A DNA stretch of 64,000 nucleotides, taken from NCBI GenBank assembly GCA_016719395.1, contig JADJZF010000001.1, forward strand, positions 186,001 through 250,000, written 5' to 3'. Below the pieces are notes generated by a model that saw nothing but the letters and a program-made list of their open reading frames with translations, did no database searches and had not been told where the DNA came from. The position numbers were made by a program, and so were the translations under genes. Shown here piece by piece: positions 1 through 9,258 of this stretch. Every line of letters starts with the position of its first letter. Positions within the stretch are counted from its first letter, which is position 1. Origin of the DNA: Candidatus Amarobacter glycogenicus. GTDB taxonomy: Bacteria > Chloroflexota > Dehalococcoidia > Tepidiformales > Tepidiformaceae.

Positions 1-867
1 GAGGCGGCCGGCAGCCAGTGGATCATCGACCCTGGTGCCGACGAGGTGGTCCGCATTTGTGCTCCGTGGCTGAGTCACTACCAGCCCGACGCATATGTCG
101 CGGCGCTGGCGGAGGCGTGCGCCCGGCTCGATCCGGACATCCTCTTGCTTGCCCACGACGCCGTCGGCCGCGAAGTCGCCCCCCGCCTTGCAGCGCGCCT
201 GGGCGCCGGGCTCGTCACCGAATGCACCTCGCTGGGAGCGGACCCGAATACCGGAGAGTTCATTGCCAGCCGCCCGTGCTTCAGCGGTAAGGCCGTCTCC
301 GAGTGGACCGTGGCCGGGCCCCGACTGACGATCGCGACGCTCCGGCGCCAGCCGGTTTCGGATCTCGGGGAGGACCGGATGCGTGCCGGGAACGTCGAGA
401 CGATTTCGCTGGCGCTCCGGCCTCCGCTTCGCGAGAAGTTGATCGAGGAGGTTGTGCCGCCTCCCGGACAGGTCAAGCTGGAGGACGCGGGAGTGGTAGT
501 CGCAGTGGGGCGGGGCGTTGGGAGCGAGGAGGCCTTCCGAGAGCACTTCGTGGAAGGCCTGGCGAGCGCGGTGGGGGCCGCCTGTGGGGGCTCTCGCGGC
601 GCCGTTGACATGGGCATCATCTCTCCCGAACTCCAGATCGGGCTCACCGGGCGCGTGGTGAGCCCCCGGCTCTACATCGCGGTCGGCCTCTCGGGCTCGC
701 CGCAACACATGGCTGGCTGCTCCGGCGCGGGCACCATCGTCGCTGTTAACACCGACCCCCAGGCGCCGATCTTCGGCTACGCGCACTACGGCGTGGTCGG
801 CGACTATCGCCGTGTGATCCCCTCCCTGACGCAGCGCCTGAAGAAGTTGGCCGCGAAGGCTCTGTGA
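1..867 (+). CDS. etfA: Electron transfer flavoprotein alpha subunit, 5' truncated by window edge
   Basis: The reading frame is open from base 1, so the start lies before the window; 288 residues are visible. The C-terminal third carries the FAD-binding half of EtfA: the GRVVSPRLYIAVGLSG stretch, then QHMAGC, and the IVAVNTDPQAPIF segment that cradles FAD. EtfA pairs with EtfB to pass electrons from acyl-CoA dehydrogenases to the quinone pool through ETF-QO; EtfB would be expected just upstream. The family is usually about 310-330 residues, so little is missing. Family assignment is secure; the specific donor dehydrogenases are unknown. Confidence 0.95.
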   Translation, partial: EAAGSQWIIDPGADEVVRICAPWLSHYQPDAYVAALAEACARLDPDILLLAHDAVGREVAPRLAARLGAGLVTECTSLGADPNTGEFIASRPCFSGKAVSEWTVAGPRLTIATLRRQPVSDLGEDRMRAGNVETISLALRPPLREKLIEEVVPPPGQVKLEDAGVVVAVGRGVGSEEAFREHFVEGLASAVGAACGGSRGAVDMGIISPELQIGLTGRVVSPRLYIAVGLSGSPQHMAGCSGAGTIVAVNTDPQAPIFGYAHYGVVGDYRRVIPSLTQRLKKLAAKAL

Positions 868-976
868 GGCCACTATGTTCTGAGCAAGGCGGCCCGGCGA
901 CTCCCGTGACACGCCAGGGACCGTGCCGCTCCGCAAGCTAGTGCGGTCGGCTACAACCACGTGGAGGGTGCCCCGG

Positions 977-1588
977 ATGAGCCCCGAGTTCCTGATCACT
1001 TCCCTCATCATCGTCGCCACGCCGGGCACAGGCGTGTTGTTCACACTCGTGGCCGGACTCTCCCGCGGGGCACGAGCGAGCCTCGTGGCGGCGTTAGGCT
1101 GCACCCTCGGCATCGTGCCGCATGCCGTCGCGGCCTCAACGGGGCTGGCGGCCGTATTGCACACGAGCGCTGTCGCCTTCGAAACGCTCAAATTCCTCGG
1201 CGTGGGTTACCTGCTCTACATGGCGTGGCGAACGTTCCGCGAGACCGGTGCGCTCTCCGTGGAGCACTCGACGGCCGCGCCCTCGGCGCGTCGCGTCATT
1301 GCTTCGGGCGTGCTGGTGAACCTGCTGAACCCGAAGCTCACGATCTTCTTTTTCGCGTTCCTGCCCCAGTTTGTCGGGCCGGATGAGCCAAGCGCATTGT
1401 TGAGAATGCTCCAGCTCAGTGCCGTCTTCATGCTGCTGACGCTCCTCATCTTCGCCTTCTACGGCGCCTTCGCTGCGTCTGTCCGGCAGCACGTGACTTC
1501 AAGGCCGCGAGTGATGACCTGGCTGCGCAGGTCGTTCGGGGGTGCGTTCGCCGCGCTCGGTGTTCGCCTGGCCTTCGCCACGCGGTAG
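977..1588 (+). CDS. LysE/RhtB family amino-acid exporter
   Basis: This 203-residue protein has about six hydrophobic segments and the family N-terminus: ATPGTG close to the start, then a Gly-rich second helix and the LLNPKLTIFFFAFLPQF signature in the middle. LysE/RhtB proteins export amino acids or small metabolites across the inner membrane; the substrate cannot be read from sequence. I chose the ATG at 977 because GGAGGG lies eight bases upstream and the protein then begins at the expected MSPEFL position; an in-frame upstream start at 923 would add 18 non-family residues. It stands alone between etfA and a convergent gene. Confidence 0.88.
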   Translation: MSPEFLITSLIIVATPGTGVLFTLVAGLSRGARASLVAALGCTLGIVPHAVAASTGLAAVLHTSAVAFETLKFLGVGYLLYMAWRTFRETGALSVEHSTAAPSARRVIASGVLVNLLNPKLTIFFFAFLPQFVGPDEPSALLRMLQLSAVFMLLTLLIFAFYGAFAASVRQHVTSRPRVMTWLRRSFGGAFAALGVRLAFATR

Positions 1589-1716
1589 TCGATGGGGCGA
1601 GCGGAGCGGGGGTTCAGGTAAGGGGGGCCCGTGAGAAGTAAGGCAGCAGGACAGCACGCGCCCGAAACGGTCGAACGAGTATTCCGCGCGGGCAAGCTTC
1701 CAGCCCTCTGCCGCCC

Positions 1717-2208
1717 TTACCTCACCCTCTCGAGGACGACGACCGGGATCCGACGTTGCGTTTTCGCCTGGTACGCAGTGAACGCCGGCATTGCCGCCGC
1801 CTGCTGGGCGTAGAGGCGGTCGCGCTCTTCGCCCTCGGGAACCACTGCCCGCATTTGGAACTGTTCGATGCCGACTTCGACGGTGACTTCGGGGTGAGCC
1901 AGGAGGTTCAAGAACCAAGCCGGGTGCGCACTCGCACCGCCCTTCGAAGCAATGATGATGAGATGGTCGCCATCCCGGGTGTAGACAACAGGCGTCGTTC
2001 GGGGCTCGCCGCTCTTTGCGCCGGTCGTGGTAAGCAGGAGGAGAGGTTGGCCCTTGAAGAGTCCGAAGGTCTTCCCTTCGTTGGCACGAAACTCCTCGAT
2101 GATCTTCCGGTTGTATTCGGCGTCGATGGCGATCCGAGCGACCGTTTCAGGAGTGATGTCACGCGACCTGGGTTTGGCGGTCCCGTCATCAGGAGTTGCA
2201 TCTGCCAC
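1717..2208 (-). CDS. Deazaflavin (F420)-dependent nitroreductase family protein
   Basis: The 163-residue protein matches the Ddn/nitroreductase family of split-barrel F420 enzymes. Visible hallmarks are the LLLLTTTGAKSGEPRTTPV strand-turn, which binds the deazaflavin phosphate, followed by the GGASAHPAWFLNLLAHPEV segment. These enzymes use reduced F420 for reductions of quinones or nitro compounds. Start is ATG at 2208; about 40 N-terminal residues precede the domain. Together with the LLM-family protein at 48468-49517 it hints at an F420-using organism. The physiological substrate is unknown. Confidence 0.9.
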   Translation of the reverse strand: MADATPDDGTAKPRSRDITPETVARIAIDAEYNRKIIEEFRANEGKTFGLFKGQPLLLLTTTGAKSGEPRTTPVVYTRDGDHLIIIASKGGASAHPAWFLNLLAHPEVTVEVGIEQFQMRAVVPEGEERDRLYAQQAAAMPAFTAYQAKTQRRIPVVVLERVR

Positions 2209-2590
2209 CGGTCTACCTCTTCCATGCCGTTGCCTCGGGAACCCGGCGCCGAGGCAGCGAACGCTCTGGCTCCCGGGGCGGAGAGGATAGCACCGGTCTC
2301 CGGGGCTGTCTCGCGTGCTTTCGGACCCGACCAGCGCTGCTCAACGACGCCATGTCGACCCGGTACCCACAACGGGGCCTGCGCGAGGGCGAGGTGCTGA
2401 GCCAGACGCGGTCCGAACCGTGTCGGCTTTGATGGCGAAGGAGTCAAACGACCCCGACAGAGCCCCGGGGCGCCTCCAAGAAAGCTCCCGCTCTCAAACT
2501 TCCCCCGAAGGACTTAACGTGAGCCGCCGGTCGTCTGCGAGTCTTCGCTCGGTCTTACAGGTGTCTCCAGGTACACCGCGGTGAGCTTAG
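2209..2590. other. 382-base intergenic stretch, no gene recognised
   Basis: Between the Ddn-like gene and the end of dnaN I find no open frame with protein-like composition, no RNA gene and no convincing terminator. The only local symmetry is a 10-base palindrome, CACCGCGGTG, at 2574-2583, seven bases beyond the dnaN stop, with a small GGTGT/ACACC hairpin beside it; neither has a T-run. Confidence 0.5.
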
Positions 2591-3736
2591 TTACCACTGT
2601 ACGAACATGGGCATGACCACGTGGACGTAGCCCGGTTCGCTGATGCCGTTCTCGTCCACCGGGCGGAAGACGCCCTGGGATGACGGAGAAGTCATTTCGA
2701 GGGCGACGGAGCCGCTGAGGACGTTCAGGACGTCCTGGAGGTAGCGCGAGTTGAAGGCGATCTTCGAGGCGTCCCCTTCGACGCGGGCATCGACCTTGCC
2801 TTCGTTGTCCCCAATTTCGTCGGCGCGGGCGCTGATCGTGAGCTGGCCGGGCTGGCCGCCTTCGCCAGGTGCAAGCTGGAGTCGGATGATGCCGCTCCCG
2901 TCGCGAGCGAAGATGGCGGCGATGCGCGTCTCGCGCTTGAACTCGTCGACGCTGACGGTGGCCTTGGTGGTGTATTCGGCCGGGATCAGCTGGTTGTAGT
3001 TCGGGAATGTCCCCTGGATGAGCTGGGCGACCATTTCGACGTCGGTCATCGCGAACAGGACCTGCGTGCGCTGCGGGTTGATGCGCATCTCGACCTGTTC
3101 GTTGGATTCGCCGACGAGGCGGGATAGTTCGCGGAGGGCGCGGCTGGGGATGATCACTTCGACCGATTCGCTCGGGGATTCGGCGAGCGTGATATCGGCG
3201 ACGGCCAGGCGGAAGCCATCGGCGGCGGCCAGGGTGAGGCGGACGCCGTCGGTCTTGACGTGGACGCCGGTGAGGACGGGGCGTGAGTCGTCGGTGGCGG
3301 CGGCGAACTCGACGCGTTCGATGGCTCGCCGGAGGGCCTTGGGGTCGAAGGCGAGGGTAACGCCGTCGCGCAGCTCGGGGATGCGGGGGAAATCCTCGGA
3401 GTCCATGGCGTTGATAGTCGAGTCGTTGCGGGCGCATTCGAGGCGAAGCTGGCGGCCGTTGCCGGGGACTTCGATGGAAACGGTCGCCGGTGGGAGCTGC
3501 GAGACGAAGTCACCGATCAGGCGAGACGGGACCGTGGTAGCGCCTTCTTCATCGATCTTGGCGCCAATCCAGGCGCAGATCGAGATATCCAGGTCAGTAG
3601 CGGCGAGCTTGAGCCGGCCGCGGTCGGTCTGGAGGAGGACGTTCGCGGTGATGGGAAGAGTCGAACGTGCGGCGACGGCGCGGCCGACGATGGTGAGGCC
3701 GCGCTGGAGGTTTTCCTGGAGGACCTGGACTTTCAT
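2591..3736 (-). CDS. dnaN: DNA polymerase III beta subunit (sliding clamp)
   Basis: The 381-residue protein is a full-length DnaN: three repeated clamp domains, with a typical N-terminus (MKVQVLQENLQRGL), the TLPITANVLL strand of domain I, and a C-terminus ending in VHVVMPMFVQW, close to the family's MPM.. ending. It forms the ring that tethers polymerase III to DNA. I prefer the ATG at 3736 over an upstream in-frame ATG at 3829, because it gives the conserved N-terminus. No dnaA, recF or gyrB is next to it, which is unusual for dnaN; the neighbours are a nitroreductase and a large regulator. Confidence 0.96.
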   Translation of the reverse strand: MKVQVLQENLQRGLTIVGRAVAARSTLPITANVLLQTDRGRLKLAATDLDISICAWIGAKIDEEGATTVPSRLIGDFVSQLPPATVSIEVPGNGRQLRLECARNDSTINAMDSEDFPRIPELRDGVTLAFDPKALRRAIERVEFAAATDDSRPVLTGVHVKTDGVRLTLAAADGFRLAVADITLAESPSESVEVIIPSRALRELSRLVGESNEQVEMRINPQRTQVLFAMTDVEMVAQLIQGTFPNYNQLIPAEYTTKATVSVDEFKRETRIAAIFARDGSGIIRLQLAPGEGGQPGQLTISARADEIGDNEGKVDARVEGDASKIAFNSRYLQDVLNVLSGSVALEMTSPSSQGVFRPVDENGISEPGYVHVVMPMFVQW

Positions 3737-3774
3737 GTGTTCACCCGCCTGATCCATTTCAGGGATTGGTTGGT

Positions 3775-3804
3775 AGTATAGGAATTGCGAAGGTAGCGGG
3801 ACAA
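3775..3804 (-). promoter_or_regulatory. Candidate dnaN promoter
   Basis: On the minus strand a TATACT -10 (3775-3780) follows a TTGTCC -35 (3799-3804) with an 18-base spacer. Transcription would start near 3768, leaving a leader of about 30 bases before the dnaN ATG. Inferred from consensus match only. Confidence 0.4.
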
Positions 3805-3909
3805 GGAGAGTGATCATCCGCTTAAGCAATTATCCCGAATCAATCACAGTACATAATGATCGAAGAAGTCGACAGGATCTCGTGAGAGTCGGTCGATTGG
3901 GGGTGCGGG

Positions 3910-6231
3910 CTACTGCCGGACGGGCCAGCGCGGGCAGGTTGTGGCGTATTCCCGGCCGGGGAAGTATTTCGTCCACTCGGCCTGGGTGAAGTTGCGGCCG
4001 GCGGCTTCGCAGGTCTTTTCCGCCCAATGCGCGATGTCGAGGTCCCAGACCACTGTCGCGTTGTCGTTGGAGACAACCAGGTACGAGCCATCGGGCGCGA
4101 GGAAGACGCCGTCGGGCCTGCCAGCCGTCCCGCTCGGGAGCCAGTTGAAGCTGGATGCGATCGATTCGCCGGTCTGGAGATCCCAAAGCGAAACGCGGGC
4201 GGTCGCGCCGAACTGGGCGAGCGCCATCAACCTACCGTCATCCGTAAATGCAACGCGGGCGAAGGCGCCGTCGTTCTTGGGCATCGCGCCCTTCAGTACG
4301 CGCGTCGGCTCAGCCCCATCGCCGAGAGCGAATTGTTCAGCGGTGAAGATCGTGATGTCCGTGCCGTCGCCCTCAACGATCCAGCCCTGCTGACTGCCGT
4401 CGAGAAACGACTGGCGCCCGAACTGTCGGGTCGTGAGAAGCCTTGGGGTGCTCCCTGAAGTCTCCCACAACGCAACACGACCAAGCTCCGAGGCTACGGC
4501 GAGCGCACTGCCTCCGCCCGCGAAAGCTGAGAAGGTCATCGCGCCGAACCCCTGGCCTCCCGCAGGCACGACGAAACTGCTTTGCCGTTTCAGGTCGCCG
4601 GCTTCGAAGCTCCAGATTTCGATCGTGGTTTGCTGGCCACTTCCGGGGGGTGGCCCGCCCAGCGCGAGGAGCGGAAGGTTCGGGTGGAAAGCCACAACGA
4701 TGCCAGGTCCGCCAGCCCTATCAGCGTTCGCAACGGGAATCGGCTGGCCGACGGGCATCCCGGTTTCCGCGTTCCAGAGGACCACCTTGCCCGAACACCC
4801 GGCCTGGTTGCCACGCGGGCAGTCAGTGTTCGCTGTAGCGATGTACTTGCCGTCCGCGCTCACTATCGGGCTAATCGCGGTCAGGCTGAAGCGGTTGTTC
4901 GCCGCTGTGCCAACGTTGACGCCAGACCGATTGAGCAACGTGAGCCCGCGCAGCGACCACCGGCACCACGCCCCATCCGGCGGTTCCTTCACCATCCACG
5001 AGCCATCCGGGGCCAACTCGGACCGCCCGACGCCAGTAGACAGGCTGCGCGCGTTCACGAGGCCATCACCGTTTATGGCCCAGTGATCGACTTCGTTGTG
5101 CGTGGCCGTGAAGCTAAAGTAGGTCTCGTCGTTTGCGCCGAAGGCGGTAAACACGCCGCCCGGCCCCACCAGGAACGGCGGCCCAACAGGAGTGAGTTCC
5201 GGCACCGACATGACCGCGTATTTGTCTGTCGCCAGGGCGATGGCGGCTAGGGTGCCGTTGGGATTTAAGCTGAATTGCCCTGGGCTGAAGATGTCCACCT
5301 TCCCTGTTCCCAGCAGCTCTCCGGTCGCCGGGTCCCATGCCTGCAGGTTCCCGAAGCTGTAACCAGTGAGCAGGACGCTCCCGTCCTGAGACAGGTCGTA
5401 CCAGCGGAGCGAATCGCCCGTGGGCTTGACCGTGGCAAGGAGTTCGAAAGTACTGGAGTCCAGCAGGGCGATCTTCCCCGCATCCGGCCCGGCCACCAGG
5501 TCGGCGACGTGCCTGCCGGTGGCGTCGAAGTAGAAGTTCGGCGTGAACTGCAGGGCCGGAAGCGTGACTGTGCGTCCCGCCCCCGAAGCCGCATCGACAA
5601 GGCGCAGGCTCTGGCAGCATCCATCTGGCGCTGCCTTCCGGAGAATCGCGACTTCCGGGTACCCCATCCCGAACCCGCCGAGTTGTTCGGCCTCCTTGTC
5701 CCAGGAGATGGTCCTCACGAGTTCCAGCTCGGGCACCGTGTAGATGTTTACGCCCGTTTCGCCGGCAGGAGCTTTCGCGGCATGGGCAACGAGCCCACTG
5801 GAAGGGAACCAGAGCGCGGTGTTCGTGGTCTGCCCGGGGAAGCTGCGCACGCTGGAGACCACCGCGTGCGTCGATGGATCACGCAGTTCCAGCAATCCGG
5901 ACTGCGTCGAGAGGGCGACGTACTTTCCATCGAGACTGGGAAAGTACAGGGCGACAAGCGATTCGCTTGGGTGGATGGCGCCGAGCCACCGGGGATCGTC
6001 GCCAAGGACGCGGTTCATAAGGCTACTGGTTCGCGGTCCCGGGGCGAGGTCGTAGGCCTGCCGCGCGAGCAAGAAAGCCAGGCTGCGGTCGGGTTCGAGG
6101 AGGAGCGGGATCTCGGTCTCCAACCGGGCCAGAGTCGCTTCGAGGGCAGACGCTTGGGCGGCGTCGCGCTGCGTGTTCGCGTCGACCGAAGCCGCTTCGC
6201 GCGCGCACGGTGGTCGTTCGCACGGTTCCAT
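3910..6231 (-). CDS. WD40-like beta-propeller half of a frameshifted LuxR-nSTAND regulator
   Basis: This is the C-terminal continuation of the gene that starts at 7937, displaced into another frame. Protein-like sequence begins with REAASVDANTQ near 6205 and runs about 765 residues to the stop at 3910. It opens with the post-membrane helical segment typical of nSTAND proteins (LEPDRSLAFLLARQAYDLAPG) and then consists of repeated beta-propeller blades, for example LLELRDPSTHAVVSS, LQAWDPATGELLGTG and VSLWDLQTGESIASS. Propellers of this type bind ligands or partner proteins and hold the ATPase inactive. The listed start at 6231 is just the nearest ATG; it is probably not used, because adding one base in the G/C-rich run near 6200-6208 fuses both halves. 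Confidence 0.8.
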   Translation of the reverse strand: MEPCERPPCAREAASVDANTQRDAAQASALEATLARLETEIPLLLEPDRSLAFLLARQAYDLAPGPRTSSLMNRVLGDDPRWLGAIHPSESLVALYFPSLDGKYVALSTQSGLLELRDPSTHAVVSSVRSFPGQTTNTALWFPSSGLVAHAAKAPAGETGVNIYTVPELELVRTISWDKEAEQLGGFGMGYPEVAILRKAAPDGCCQSLRLVDAASGAGRTVTLPALQFTPNFYFDATGRHVADLVAGPDAGKIALLDSSTFELLATVKPTGDSLRWYDLSQDGSVLLTGYSFGNLQAWDPATGELLGTGKVDIFSPGQFSLNPNGTLAAIALATDKYAVMSVPELTPVGPPFLVGPGGVFTAFGANDETYFSFTATHNEVDHWAINGDGLVNARSLSTGVGRSELAPDGSWMVKEPPDGAWCRWSLRGLTLLNRSGVNVGTAANNRFSLTAISPIVSADGKYIATANTDCPRGNQAGCSGKVVLWNAETGMPVGQPIPVANADRAGGPGIVVAFHPNLPLLALGGPPPGSGQQTTIEIWSFEAGDLKRQSSFVVPAGGQGFGAMTFSAFAGGGSALAVASELGRVALWETSGSTPRLLTTRQFGRQSFLDGSQQGWIVEGDGTDITIFTAEQFALGDGAEPTRVLKGAMPKNDGAFARVAFTDDGRLMALAQFGATARVSLWDLQTGESIASSFNWLPSGTAGRPDGVFLAPDGSYLVVSNDNATVVWDLDIAHWAEKTCEAAGRNFTQAEWTKYFPGREYATTCPRWPVRQ

Positions 6232-7937
6232 TGCCAGAGGGCGATGCCGCTGACCAGCGCGGCAATCACGACGAGCCCCGCGAGCCCTGAAGCCAGCAGG
6301 CGCAGCCGCCGGAACCGGGTGGCGTCTCGCAGGCGCTCCTCGTCCTGTGCCTTCAATGAGGCGCCGAGGAACTCGCGTTCTTGTGTGCTCAAACCGGCGC
6401 CGGCACGTTGCGCCCATTCTGACGCCGCCGCGAGCCGCGCTCCCCGGTACAACTCGTCCCGGTCTCGTCCCAGCCGGTCCCACGATTCCGCCGACTGCGT
6501 GAGGTGGCGGAGGATGCGATGGCTTTCGCGGCCCTCTTCCAGCCATTCGCGGAGGCGAGGCCACTCGCGGATGAGTGCTTCATGGGCGACTTCCACCGAG
6601 TCCGCCGACATCGTCAGCAGGCGGGCCTCTGCGAACTTCTGTGCCAGTTGGTACGGGTCGGCTCGCCCCTCCGAGGGCGAAGAGAGCTCGATGAATGCGA
6701 CCCGGCGACGTGTCGGTTCCGCCCCCTCACCGAGGACCGTGAGGCGAAGCATCAACTCCTGACAGGCGGCCCGCTCGCCGGGCTGTAGCTCTGCAAACAC
6801 GCGCTCTGCAGTTTGCGCGATAGCGCCGCGGATGCCTCCCGAGCGGAGGTAACCTGCGAGTGCGAGCGTCCGCCCGGCGCGGATCTTCCACGTTTCGTGG
6901 AGCGCGTGCGAGAGCAACGGAAGTGCACCGGGCGCGTCGCCGAGGTCGGTGAGGATGCGTTCGGTCAGCTCCGGCTCGATTGCCAACCCCGCGGCCCGGA
7001 CCGGACCTTCGATAGCATCGCGCAGGTCGGCCGGAGCGGGCGGGCCCAGCAACATGTGCCCCCGTTCGAGCATCTGCGCGATGCCTGGGAGGCTGCCGAG
7101 TTCGCCGTAAAGGTCGGCCCGCACCGCGAACACGGGGATCACACGCTGGGGGTCCGCTGCCATCGCATGGGCCAGCAGCGCGGCAAATTGGCGCTGTTGG
7201 CCACGGTCGTGGCACATCGTGAAGAGTTCTTCCATCTGGTCGACTGCCAGGACGAGGCGGAGAGAGTCGTCTTCCTCGCCGCGGCCGGCGTAGCGGCCCG
7301 CGAGGTCCAAGGCTCGAGGGTCCGCTTCCAGGTCGTTGAGGATGGCGATTGCGGAGACATGCTCGATCGCAGCTAGCCGCGATGCGAGCTCGGCGAGGGG
7401 GTCGGCCCCGGGAGACATCACGATGTACTGCCACTTTTCGCTTCCGGGGATGGCGCCTGCGCGCAGTGCGGGAAACAGCCCGGCGCGGATGAGGGAAGAC
7501 TTCCCGCTCCCGGAGGAGCCGACGATCGTGGCGGTGCCTGATGACGCGACGCGGTCGAGCGCCCGGGCGATCGCCTCCTGGCGCCCGAAGTAAACGTCCG
7601 CATCGTCGGCGGTGTAGGCGCGGAGGCCCGGGAACGGCGAACCCTCGCGAAGCGAGCCGGCGTGTTCCTCCCCGTCTTCGAGCTGACTGGCCGCATCCAC
7701 CCTCAAAGTGAGGCGCGCCCTCGCTGCAGCCTCCGTCCGGTTCGAGACGCCCAGTTTGGTCAGGATGTTGTGGACATGCCGTTCGGCCGTTGGAAGGCTG
7801 ATGGTCAGTCGCTCGGCGATCTGTCGGTTCGTCCGGCCCGCGCCGATGAGTGTCAGCACTTCTCGCTCGCGTGCCGTCAGGCCCCGCAAGTCCAGGGAAG
7901 CTTCGCCTCGCGCGCCGGAAGTTCGTTCAATCGCCAT
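6015..7937 (-). CDS. LuxR-type HTH / nSTAND ATPase half of a signal-transduction regulator
   Basis: Residues 18-75 are a LuxR/FixJ DNA-binding HTH (TAREREVLTLIGAGRTNRQIAERL). From residue 100 an nSTAND ATPase begins with the usual PFPGLRAYTADDADVYFGRQ entry; Walker A is GSSGSGKSS (140-148) and Walker B LVLAVDQMEE (228-237). A membrane helix (about 540-565) ends in IALWQWNR. After about residue 577 the frame is wrong: the reading turns to Arg/Ser-rich text while the family sequence continues in the frame of 3910-6231. The whole protein would be near 1,340 residues, a single-chain sensor-switch-DNA-binding protein. The signal is unknown; the promoter would lie in 7938-8106, shared with the divergent gene at 8107. 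Confidence 0.85.
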   Translation of the reverse strand: MAIERTSGARGEASLDLRGLTAREREVLTLIGAGRTNRQIAERLTISLPTAERHVHNILTKLGVSNRTEAAARARLTLRVDAASQLEDGEEHAGSLREGSPFPGLRAYTADDADVYFGRQEAIARALDRVASSGTATIVGSSGSGKSSLIRAGLFPALRAGAIPGSEKWQYIVMSPGADPLAELASRLAAIEHVSAIAILNDLEADPRALDLAGRYAGRGEEDDSLRLVLAVDQMEELFTMCHDRGQQRQFAALLAHAMAADPQRVIPVFAVRADLYGELGSLPGIAQMLERGHMLLGPPAPADLRDAIEGPVRAAGLAIEPELTERILTDLGDAPGALPLLSHALHETWKIRAGRTLALAGYLRSGGIRGAIAQTAERVFAELQPGERAACQELMLRLTVLGEGAEPTRRRVAFIELSSPSEGRADPYQLAQKFAEARLLTMSADSVEVAHEALIREWPRLREWLEEGRESHRILRHLTQSAESWDRLGRDRDELYRGARLAAASEWAQRAGAGLSTQEREFLGASLKAQDEERLRDATRFRRLRLLASGLAGLVVIAALVSGIALWQWNRANDHRARAKRLRSTRTRSATPPKRLPSKRLWPGWRPRSRSSSNPTAAWLSCSRGRPTTSPRDREPVAL

Positions 7938-8106
7938 AGAGGATGAGCGCCATTATGGGCGCCCACCGCAAGCGAAGAGATCCACGATTCCGTGTATCTC
8001 CGCGCCGAAATACACAGTTCCAACCCACGAAACCGGCGATGCCGGCCCCAATGGGCCCGGAAACACTCTCGGGAGACCAGCGCTCACGCCGCTGCCGAGG
8101 TTTCTG

Positions 8107-8544
8107 ATGGCCGACCACCCAAACGAAGTCCATCCATGGCAAAGGCGCGCATGGCAAATCGCCGCGGTTGCCGAAGGGTCGGTGCTCGCCGGCCTCGTCG
8201 TGGCCGGCATACTGCTTGTCGCGACGACGGGACGATCTCGTCCTGAAGCCGCAGCGAACGAACCGTCCGAGGTCTCCGTCGTCCGCCTTGGCCCGAATAC
8301 GCAGCTACCGCTGGCAATCAACTACTACATCGTCGATTCGGAAGAGACGGCGTCTGACCTCCGGCTCGCGCTCGCGTTGGGGAACAACGTGCGGTATTCA
8401 GTCGGTCTTTCGCCAATGCGCAATGAGGTCATCGTGGTGGCCGATGCCGAGGAGGCGCTGTTTGTCGCCGAGTGCCTGGAAGAGGGGAACCGCATCCTTG
8501 CCTCGTTCAACACCGTAGACCGGGTGATAAACCTCGCCACCTGA
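8107..8544 (+). CDS. Hypothetical protein with one N-terminal membrane helix
   Basis: The 145-residue protein has a short basic/polar N-terminus, one membrane helix at about residues 17-41 (GSVLAGLVVAGILLVATT) and a soluble domain of about 100 residues that should lie outside the membrane. The soluble part mixes short strands and helices and mentions no motif I recognise. I placed the start at the ATG at 8107; upstream in-frame codons are low-complexity. It is transcribed away from the LuxR-nSTAND gene, so the two may share a control region. Function unknown. Confidence 0.65.
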   Translation: MADHPNEVHPWQRRAWQIAAVAEGSVLAGLVVAGILLVATTGRSRPEAAANEPSEVSVVRLGPNTQLPLAINYYIVDSEETASDLRLALALGNNVRYSVGLSPMRNEVIVVADAEEALFVAECLEEGNRILASFNTVDRVINLAT

Positions 8545-8616
8545 TCGATGCAGGGCGCCGCGGCGTGGGGTAGAGGCCCCGCGTCCCAGCCATCGGCGCT
8601 CTCACCCCTGCTGTGG

Positions 8617-8663
8617 GGACAGGGTGTGGTCGTCTCGAGGAAGCGAGCCACCACACCCTGTCC
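8617..8663. terminator. Perfect 14-bp hairpin between two + strand genes
   Basis: GGACAGGGTGTGGT at 8617-8630 is the exact reverse complement of 8650-8663, with a 19-base loop that itself contains CTCG/CGAG. It lies after the stop at 8544 and before the gene at 8733. There is no T-run, so it may be a Rho-type or processing hairpin rather than a classic terminator. Confidence 0.5.
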
Positions 8664-8732
8664 TCCCCCTCCACCCGTTCACACCCAGCGCCGGCACGCG
8701 GCCGTCGGCCCCGCTGCGCTAGACTTCCGCGG

Positions 8733-9256
8733 ATGCGCTACGCCGCGTTCCTCCGCGCCATCAACGTTGGGAAACACAACCGGATCACGATGGCCGAACT
8801 GCGCGCTCTCTGCGCTGAGGCCGGCCTTGCTGACGTCTCGACCTATCTCCAGACAGGCAACGTCCTGTTCGAATCCGGGCTCGCCGCCGAAGATGCCGCC
8901 ACGGCCATCGAGGATGCGCTGGTGCAACGCGGGCTGAGGAACGCGCCGGCCGTTGTGCGGTCGCTGGAGCACCTCGAAGCCACCATCGCCGGCAACCCGT
9001 TCGCCGCGTTTCCGGCCGAGACACACTCAAGGTATGTGACGCTGTTCCGGGAGACGTTGCCTCCGGATGTGGTTGCGGGGGCGAACCGGCAGTTCCACGT
9101 CGTCGCGGTGCAACAACGAGAGATCCTCACGGCCGCGCCGTTGGAGCGGCCGCAGGGCTGGATATCAACGGCTGGCTTTCGAAGCAGGTCAGGAGTGAGG
9201 GGACGACACGGTACTTCCATGTGGTCGAGGAAGTTGCGAGGCTCCTGCGGGGATAG
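8733..9256 (+). CDS. DUF1697 family protein, frameshifted near its C-terminus
   Basis: The N-terminal 130 residues match DUF1697: MRYAAFLRAINVG, then AELRALCAEAGL, and the hallmark VSTYLQTGNVLFES. The family C-terminus (TTRYFHVVEEVARLLRG, cf. the usual TARNWNTV ending) is found in the next frame and stops at 9256. The switch lies between about 9120 and 9165; adding one base, for instance in the GG before CCGC, joins the parts at about 174 residues, the normal family length. Without repair the frame runs on to 9317 across the neighbouring gene's end. DUF1697 has no established biochemical role. Confidence 0.75.
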
Positions 9257-9258
9257 GC

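Noticed and set aside
2315..2584. 89-codon plus-strand frame beyond dnaN
   Set aside because: Composition is Arg/Ser/Pro-rich with no ribosome site and no recognisable domain.
3737..3909. Replication origin next to dnaN
   Set aside because: No cluster of DnaA boxes; only a single 7-of-9 match (TTATCCCGA), and dnaA is not adjacent.
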